DNA from: Alteribacter aurantiacus DSM 18675
GTDB taxonomy: Bacteria > Bacillota > Bacilli > Bacillales > Salisediminibacteriaceae
Reading direction: 5' to 3'
Length of the DNA: 64,000 bases
NCBI RefSeq assembly: GCF_000429705.1
Contig: NZ_KE386942.1
Coordinates: 62,001-126,000, forward strand
Positions 60,308 through 64,000 of this stretch are shown here, in pieces. The position numbers were made by a program, and so were the translations under genes. Within the stretch, counting starts at the first letter, position 1; each line of letters opens with the position of its first letter. The notes under the pieces were generated by a model, which saw nothing but the letters and a program-made list of their open reading frames with translations, was not told the origin of the DNA and did not search any database.

Positions 60308-60481
60308 TTATCAACAACATCCATTCACAAATGTGGATAATTTTTCAGACTTTAGATTTGTCAAGGAATGAAAATGTGGATTATTTTGTGGATAAATGGG
60401 CGTAACTCTGTGGGTAATGTGGATATCACTTCTTTTAGCCCACAAAGAAAAGATTCCTCCTGTGGATATCTCTGTGGGCAA
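60308..60481. promoter_or_regulatory. DnaA-box cluster
   Basis: Two perfect boxes TGTGGATAA at 60332 and 60387. One-mismatch boxes are at 60375 (TGTGGATTA), 60409 (TGTGGGTAA), 60418 and 60461 (TGTGGATAT). A weaker TGTGGGCAA is at 60473, and one opposite-strand TTATCAACA at 60308. Seven share one orientation and the step pattern is 43, 12, 22, 9, 43, 12. No dnaA or dnaN gene is nearby. Confidence 0.8.
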
Positions 60482-60502
60482 AAAAGAAAGACAGAACGCT
60501 TA

Positions 60503-60949
60503 TTATAGGAGACTTTTTCGTATAAGTAAATAATTAATCATGTGCATGTGGGTTTGTTCTTCGGATAAAAAGGGATACAACACACCCTGATACTGTTGCG
60601 GGCTATAAATATATAGATGAACGTAAAGTTTCATCATTTTCGTCTTGCGCTTTAAAATGATTCCCAGGCCATCTATATAGCCCTCCGGCACGTGTTCTGT
60701 AGGCGTTTGAACATTGGCTCGTTGGCCACTCAACTCTGTATACATCCAGGCTAACGTATCATAATGGTTTCGTTCGTCTTGCCTAAGTACATACAGGGTT
60801 TCTTCCGAATCGCTGTCTCTTGTCTGCCCAATCAAATAATCAATCATCAACTCTCCGTAGCTCTCCCATCCCATGAGCTGCCGGATCAGTCTTAATACGG
60901 TTTGGTATTGTTGGTTATCATATTGATTCGTGTAGCCATTTTGATACAT
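60503..60949 (-). CDS. Ferritin-like domain protein
   Basis: 148 residues, mostly helical. WESYGELMIDYLIGQ, QDERNHYDTLAWMYTEL (ExxxH type) and LSEEQTHMHMINYLL give the glutamate/histidine pairs of a ferritin-like four-helix bundle, although one canonical glutamate is uncertain. ATG 60949 follows GGAGG; the frame runs to 60985. Its stop lies next to the DnaA-box cluster. Confidence 0.65.
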   Translation of the reverse strand: MYQNGYTNQYDNQQYQTVLRLIRQLMGWESYGELMIDYLIGQTRDSDSEETLYVLRQDERNHYDTLAWMYTELSGQRANVQTPTEHVPEGYIDGLGIILKRKTKMMKLYVHLYIYSPQQYQGVLYPFLSEEQTHMHMINYLLIRKSLL

Positions 60950-61135
60950 TAAGAAAACCTCCACAGAAACCAAGATCTCTATCATTGTATGTGGGCCTTT
61001 CGTAATTTATTTTTCAACAAAGTTCGCAAAATTGTAACAATTCACTCGTATACTTTTCCGCGTTAGTCAAGTAGAATAGATTTATCAGAAAGTTTAAACA
61101 ATAAAACATTTCAAAAAAAGGATGTGTATAAGCAT

Positions 61136-61276
61136 ATGCGCAAGCGCTTTCATAAATCATTTGAAGAACTCGTTAAAGAAAACCGTGACCAACTGCTTAA
61201 TGACCCGGATGCGATCTATCAAATAGAGAAAAAAGTTGACGAAAAGCATGCTCTCGAAGAGCAAAAATCAAATTAA
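61136..61276 (+). CDS. FbpB-family small basic protein
   Basis: 46 residues. MRKRFHKSFEELVKENRDQL is the FbpB signature, followed by a charged helix (IEKKVDEKHALEEQKSN). FbpB in B. subtilis is Fur-controlled and helps the small RNA FsrA in iron sparing; no clear Fur box was seen here. AAAGGATGTG precedes the ATG at a rather long distance. A strong terminator follows. Confidence 0.78.
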   Translation: MRKRFHKSFEELVKENRDQLLNDPDAIYQIEKKVDEKHALEEQKSN

Positions 61277-61322
61277 AAAGAAGAAGAGCGCCTCAGATTG
61301 AGGTGCTCTTCTTCTTTTTATG
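61276..61322. terminator. Bidirectional terminator
   Basis: AAAAAGAAGAAGAGC-CCTCA and AGG-GCTCTTCTTCTTTTT form a long stem between the FbpB and SCP2 genes. Confidence 0.88.
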
Positions 61323-61647
61323 CGTAGTGATTGAGCAACGTTTGCAGCTTCATGGCTTTGCCTAAATCACCTTTAATTTTAAGCTTGCCGCTCATATACG
61401 CCATCGTAGGGTTTAGGTTCCCTTCGGATAGTTTAATAAAATCTTTATCCTTCATGATGAGCGTGATGTCCGATTCTTCCTCCACGCTTTCTGAGTACGT
61501 TGCAGATTGGTCTTTAATATGAAGGTGATATGTCCCTTCTTCTTCGCCACTCAAATCAAACGTGTATAATATGTTCGTCGATCCGAGATGTTCCGGATTT
61601 GTGTTCATTCTTTCTGTTAACGTGTCGAACTTCTCTTTTACCGCCAC
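61318..61647 (-). CDS. SCP2 sterol-carrier-like domain protein
   Basis: 109 residues covering one SCP2 fold: VKEKFDTLTERMN at the start, YTFDLSGEEEGTYHL, DITLIMKDKDFIKLSEG and NPTMAYMSGKLKIKGDLGKAMKL are the family blocks. Such proteins bind acyl-CoA or lipids. GTG at 61647 follows GGGGGG by seven bases; the frame runs to 61683 across the FadR box. The upstream FadR operator links it to fatty-acid degradation. Confidence 0.88.
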   Translation of the reverse strand: MAVKEKFDTLTERMNTNPEHLGSTNILYTFDLSGEEEGTYHLHIKDQSATYSESVEEESDITLIMKDKDFIKLSEGNLNPTMAYMSGKLKIKGDLGKAMKLQTLLNHYA

Positions 61648-61668
61648 TGAAAATCCCCCCATGCGTAT

Positions 61669-61686
61669 AAAATGAATAGTCATTCA
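61669..61686. promoter_or_regulatory. FadR operator
   Basis: On the minus strand TGAATGACTATTCATTTT matches the B. subtilis FadR consensus TGAATGAMTANTCATTCA except for the last two bases. It overlaps the SCP2 leader. Confidence 0.75.
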
Positions 61687-61810
61687 CTTTACTAAATACG
61701 ACACAAATAGTCGGATTTCCTTTATTTTTTTGAAGGAATTTGAAAAGGTAATTGGACACTGGATTTCAAGTACAGAGGGGATGACACATGGGCAGAGGTC
61801 TTGTTGGTTG

Positions 61811-61971
61811 TTCATCGACTTTGGGATTTATTCATCGACTTGCCGCGGTTCTTCATCGACTTTGGGATTTATTCATCGACTTGCTTCGGTTCTTCATCGA
61901 CTTTGAGATTTATTCATCGACTTGCCGCGGTTCTTCATCGACTTTGACATTTATCCATCGACCTCCCCTCA
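61811..61971. repeat. Repeat array G, strictly alternating 20/21 bp
   Basis: Units starting TTCATCGACTT at 61811, 61831, 61852, 61872, 61893, 61913, 61934 and (degenerate) 61954: lengths 20, 21, 20, 21, 20, 21, 20. Its reverse complement uses the same TCGATGAATAAATC word as array D. Confidence 0.9.
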
Positions 61972-62023
61972 CTTCCCCCCATTCCCTCTCCCAATCCCTC
62001 CCCCCCTCACCCTCCAACGTAAA

Positions 62024-62068
62024 AAAGGCGCTGAAAAAGGGAAAGATCATCCTTTTTCAACGCTTCCA
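62024..62068. terminator. Hairpin terminator related to element R
   Basis: AGGCGCTGAAAAAGG and CCTTTTTCAACGCTT pair (one G-T) downstream of plsC. The CTGAAAAAG wording is shared with element R. Confidence 0.7.
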
Positions 62069-62101
62069 ATATTTAATTGAATAGCCACTTTAGCAATTCG
62101 T

Positions 62102-62848
62102 TTACACCGTTTCTTTTACATCTTGATTTTTGTGCAGTGTTTTCTCAATTTCAGCTTGAACCAGGCTTGAGAGTGTCACGCCATCGATGTCTTTATTTTG
62201 TTGGTGAACACGAATTGGCTCACCAATCGTCACCGTCACATCGGCAGGCTTCATCAAATTGTTGTTGGCCTCCATAATCTTGTACGACCCGTCAATGGTT
62301 ACAGGAAGGATCGCTACACCTGACTTAGTTGCAAGCTTGAAGGTCCCTTGTTTGAACTGAGCGACAGGGCCCCCTTTGCTTCTTGTACCTTCCGGGAAGA
62401 CAACAATATTGTGGCCTTCATTCAACTGTTTTGCTCCTTGAATGATCGCTCTTACAGACTGTCTGCGATCTTTTCTGTCCATGAACACACAGTTCATTTC
62501 TTCCATCCATGATGCGATGATCGGCAACTTCTTGACTTCAACTTTAGATATAAACCCGATTTTCATATCCAGATAGCCAAGGATGATCGGAATATCAAAG
62601 TTTCCTTGATGATTGGAAACAATTAAGACGGACTCGTCTTTTGGAATGTTCTCCATTCCTTTTACTGTAATACGACCTCCGGCTAATTTAACCAAATTCT
62701 TAGCCCATTTGTTCGATTCTTGTTTCACAAGGACGTCGGCTTCCGTTTCGTTCCCTTGTTTTCTTAACTTTTTTACCTTTAAAAGGCTTGGGATGGTTGT
62801 AAGTAAATACAACCAAAAATAAGTAAACCATACAATCGTTCGGATCAT
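62102..62848 (-). CDS. plsC: 1-acylglycerol-3-phosphate O-acyltransferase
   Basis: 248 residues. An N-terminal hydrophobic segment (about 3-20) anchors it. VSNHQGNFD is the HxxxxD catalytic motif, VFMDRKDRR motif II, and VVFPEGTRSKGG motif III that binds glycerol phosphate. Makes phosphatidate at the membrane. ATG 62848 follows GGGGAG; the frame opens at 62863. Confidence 0.92.
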   Translation of the reverse strand: MIRTIVWFTYFWLYLLTTIPSLLKVKKLRKQGNETEADVLVKQESNKWAKNLVKLAGGRITVKGMENIPKDESVLIVSNHQGNFDIPIILGYLDMKIGFISKVEVKKLPIIASWMEEMNCVFMDRKDRRQSVRAIIQGAKQLNEGHNIVVFPEGTRSKGGPVAQFKQGTFKLATKSGVAILPVTIDGSYKIMEANNNLMKPADVTVTIGEPIRVHQQNKDIDGVTLSSLVQAEIEKTLHKNQDVKETV

Positions 62849-63006
62849 GTTTGTTCTCCCCAATTATTCCATTCTTTTTTTCAGCATTAATTATAACAGA
62901 CCAACTCTTGTTGGTGGTAAAAATACGCGGATTTACGTGTGACTGAAAAAAAGGACGGGTAATACACTACTAATGGAACGTTTAGATTGATATTGAGGTG
63001 TAAATA

Positions 63007-63285
63007 ATGAAACGAATTCACGGGATTGTAAGCGGAAAAGTGCAAGGTGTAGGATTCCGCTATTTCACCATGCAAGAAGCGATTGAGCATAACCTTAAAG
63101 GGTGGGTACGTAACCGCTCGGACGGCACGGTGGAATTCGAAGCGGAAGGAAAAGAGGCAAGCCTTAAATCGTTTACTGCTAAAGTAAAGAAAGGCTCTCG
63201 TACTTCTAAGGTGGACAACGTCGTCACGTATGAAATTGAACCCAAAAAAACGGAAACTCGTTTTCGAAAGCGAAAGACGAAATAA
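63007..63285 (+). CDS. acyP: Acylphosphatase
   Basis: 92 residues. IVSGKVQGVGFRYFTMQEA contains the catalytic arginine (GFR) in the phosphate loop, and GWVRNRSDGTVEFEAEG the asparagine (VRN) and the second signature. A short basic tail (RFRKRKTK) is extra. AGGTGTAAATA precedes the ATG; convergent with the IucD-like gene across a terminator. Confidence 0.94.
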   Translation: MKRIHGIVSGKVQGVGFRYFTMQEAIEHNLKGWVRNRSDGTVEFEAEGKEASLKSFTAKVKKGSRTSKVDNVVTYEIEPKKTETRFRKRKTK

Positions 63286-63306
63286 AAAGGGGCCCACGAG
63301 AAAAAT

Positions 63307-63346
63307 AAAAGACGAGGTTGTCCCACTGGACCGTGCCTCGTCTTTT
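63307..63346. terminator. Bidirectional terminator
   Basis: AAAAGACGAGG and CCTCGTCTTTT form a perfect stem between acyP and the IucD-like gene. Confidence 0.88.
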
Positions 63347-63351
63347 AACGT

Positions 63352-64000
63352 TCATTCTTTTTCTGTTCCAAAGCGCTGAAATACCGTATTTTTTGACTCC
63401 CGATACACATCTCTTCCCGCCACTTTGTTAATGATCGTTGTATTTCTATGAACGGCAAGTCCCAGGTTTGTAGCCCCGGCTCCGTGAGAGTGTTCGATGT
63501 TTGTCACTGTAAACAGCTTATTTGGACGCTCTTCTTTAAACGCAAGACTGTAATCCCGATTCACTTTGAAACGTTTTTCATCTTCCCACACGAGCTTCTC
63601 TTTCATATCCTCCACCCAAGGAGGAAGGTTCGGCTTGTACCCTGTGGCCAAGACCATTTTGTCCACTTCCACATGATAGTCCGCTTCTTCCATCCATTGA
63701 TGACACGTGACGTTGTAACGACCTTCATCTGTTTTCTCAATAGTTTTCACGTCACTTGCAGATCGAATGGTCACTGGAGCCGTATTCGGATAAATGGATT
63801 TATGATAAAGAAGATCGTAAATTTCATGAAGGGTCTTCTCTTCTACTCCATTTCGTAAATGATATAGGTTAGGAAGCTCTTCCTCTCGTTTTTCAAAAGA
63901 AAGGTTATGAAAATAATTCACGTAGTCAGGAGAAAAGACTTCTTGTCCCACTTTTCCGGATTCAAGCTGGAAAAAGCCAGGAGAACGGGTAATCCAATGA
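63352..64000 (-). CDS. IucD-type lysine N6-hydroxylase, C-terminal part (runs off right edge)
   Basis: About 216 residues to the window edge. WITRSPGFFQLE, FSPDYVNYFHNL, VLATGYKPNLP (the ATGY motif of class B flavin monooxygenases) and EHSHGAGATNLGLAVHR match aerobactin-type lysine or ornithine N-hydroxylases. The FAD-binding N-terminus lies outside the window. Points to hydroxamate siderophore synthesis upstream. The stop is followed at once by a terminator, so this is the last gene of its operon. Confidence 0.88.
   Translation of the reverse strand, partial: HWITRSPGFFQLESGKVGQEVFSPDYVNYFHNLSFEKREEELPNLYHLRNGVEEKTLHEIYDLLYHKSIYPNTAPVTIRSASDVKTIEKTDEGRYNVTCHQWMEEADYHVEVDKMVLATGYKPNLPPWVEDMKEKLVWEDEKRFKVNRDYSLAFKEERPNKLFTVTNIEHSHGAGATNLGLAVHRNTTIINKVAGRDVYRESKNTVFQRFGTEKE

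Noticed and set aside
60308..60481. Chromosomal or plasmid origin of replication
   Set aside because: No dnaA, dnaN, rep gene or obvious AT-rich unwinding stretch is adjacent; a titration or regulatory DnaA-box cluster is more likely.
61140..61153. cre-like sequence with AAGCGCTTTCA
   Set aside because: It lies inside the FbpB coding sequence and is explained by its codons (MRKRFHK); no promoter context.

Overview
The window reads as chromosomal DNA of a moderately A+T-rich Gram-positive spore-former of the family Bacillaceae, probably a halotolerant genus. Pointers are strong AAGGAGG-type ribosome sites with frequent TTG/GTG starts, a ktrAB potassium system under a c-di-AMP riboswitch, a YfkAB/YfkD neighbourhood, FbpB- and YtxH-type small proteins, a LexA box of the Bacillus type, CcpA-type cre sites and an acidic lipoprotein linker. 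No rRNA, tRNA, insertion sequence, prophage or CRISPR array was seen.

Layout. 1-10 kb: a partial exported protein, a run of small membrane genes including a Lon-like Ser-Lys protease and an HExxH membrane protein, a serine hydrolase, a membrane rhodanese with a CsoR/CstR-type operator, protoporphyrinogen oxidase, and ktrAB behind a c-di-AMP riboswitch. 10-25 kb: a phosphatase, a glycoside hydrolase family 2/GPH symporter pair with an ArsR-type regulator and cre site, an amidase, a VOC protein with an HxlR regulator, a DrrAB-type ABC exporter, an SOS-controlled YolD protein, and a pirin/MarR/azoreductase regulon marked by four identical-type palindromes. 25-38 kb: small membrane proteins, an MFS pump with its ArsR repressor, an HpaB-like monooxygenase preceded by a 21-C tract, YfkAB with an AAC(3)-like acetyltransferase, YfkD, a MATE pump, OsmC, the persulfide dioxygenase-rhodanese CstB and another MFS carrier.

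38.6-52.2 kb is the centrepiece: sixteen genes on the minus strand that fit a complete route from anthranilate through 3-hydroxyanthranilate to pyruvate and acetyl-CoA. They encode a two-component flavin monooxygenase, an IclR regulator, 3-hydroxyanthranilate dioxygenase, ACMS decarboxylase, a RidA-type deaminase, semialdehyde dehydrogenase, the two FAH-family lower-pathway enzymes, the aldolase/acetaldehyde dehydrogenase pair, a 4-oxalocrotonate tautomerase, a stand-alone FAD synthetase domain and a TRAP transporter. No tryptophan dioxygenase or kynureninase is present here, so anthranilate or 3-hydroxyanthranilate itself is the likely input.

52.5-64 kb: an MFS gene remnant, a VLRF1-type protein, a CitMHS carrier with its two-component system, small spore/envelope-type proteins, an MBL-fold hydrolase, a striking cluster of DnaA boxes, a FadR-box SCP2 protein, PlsC, acylphosphatase and the end of an IucD-type lysine N6-hydroxylase.

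Non-coding structure is unusually rich. Seven intergenic arrays share a repeat period of about 20.5 bp (often strictly alternating 20/21) but differ in sequence word. Two inverted copies of a structured element of about 180 bp are present, with related solo hairpins, and a 109-bp near-palindrome precedes the MATE gene.
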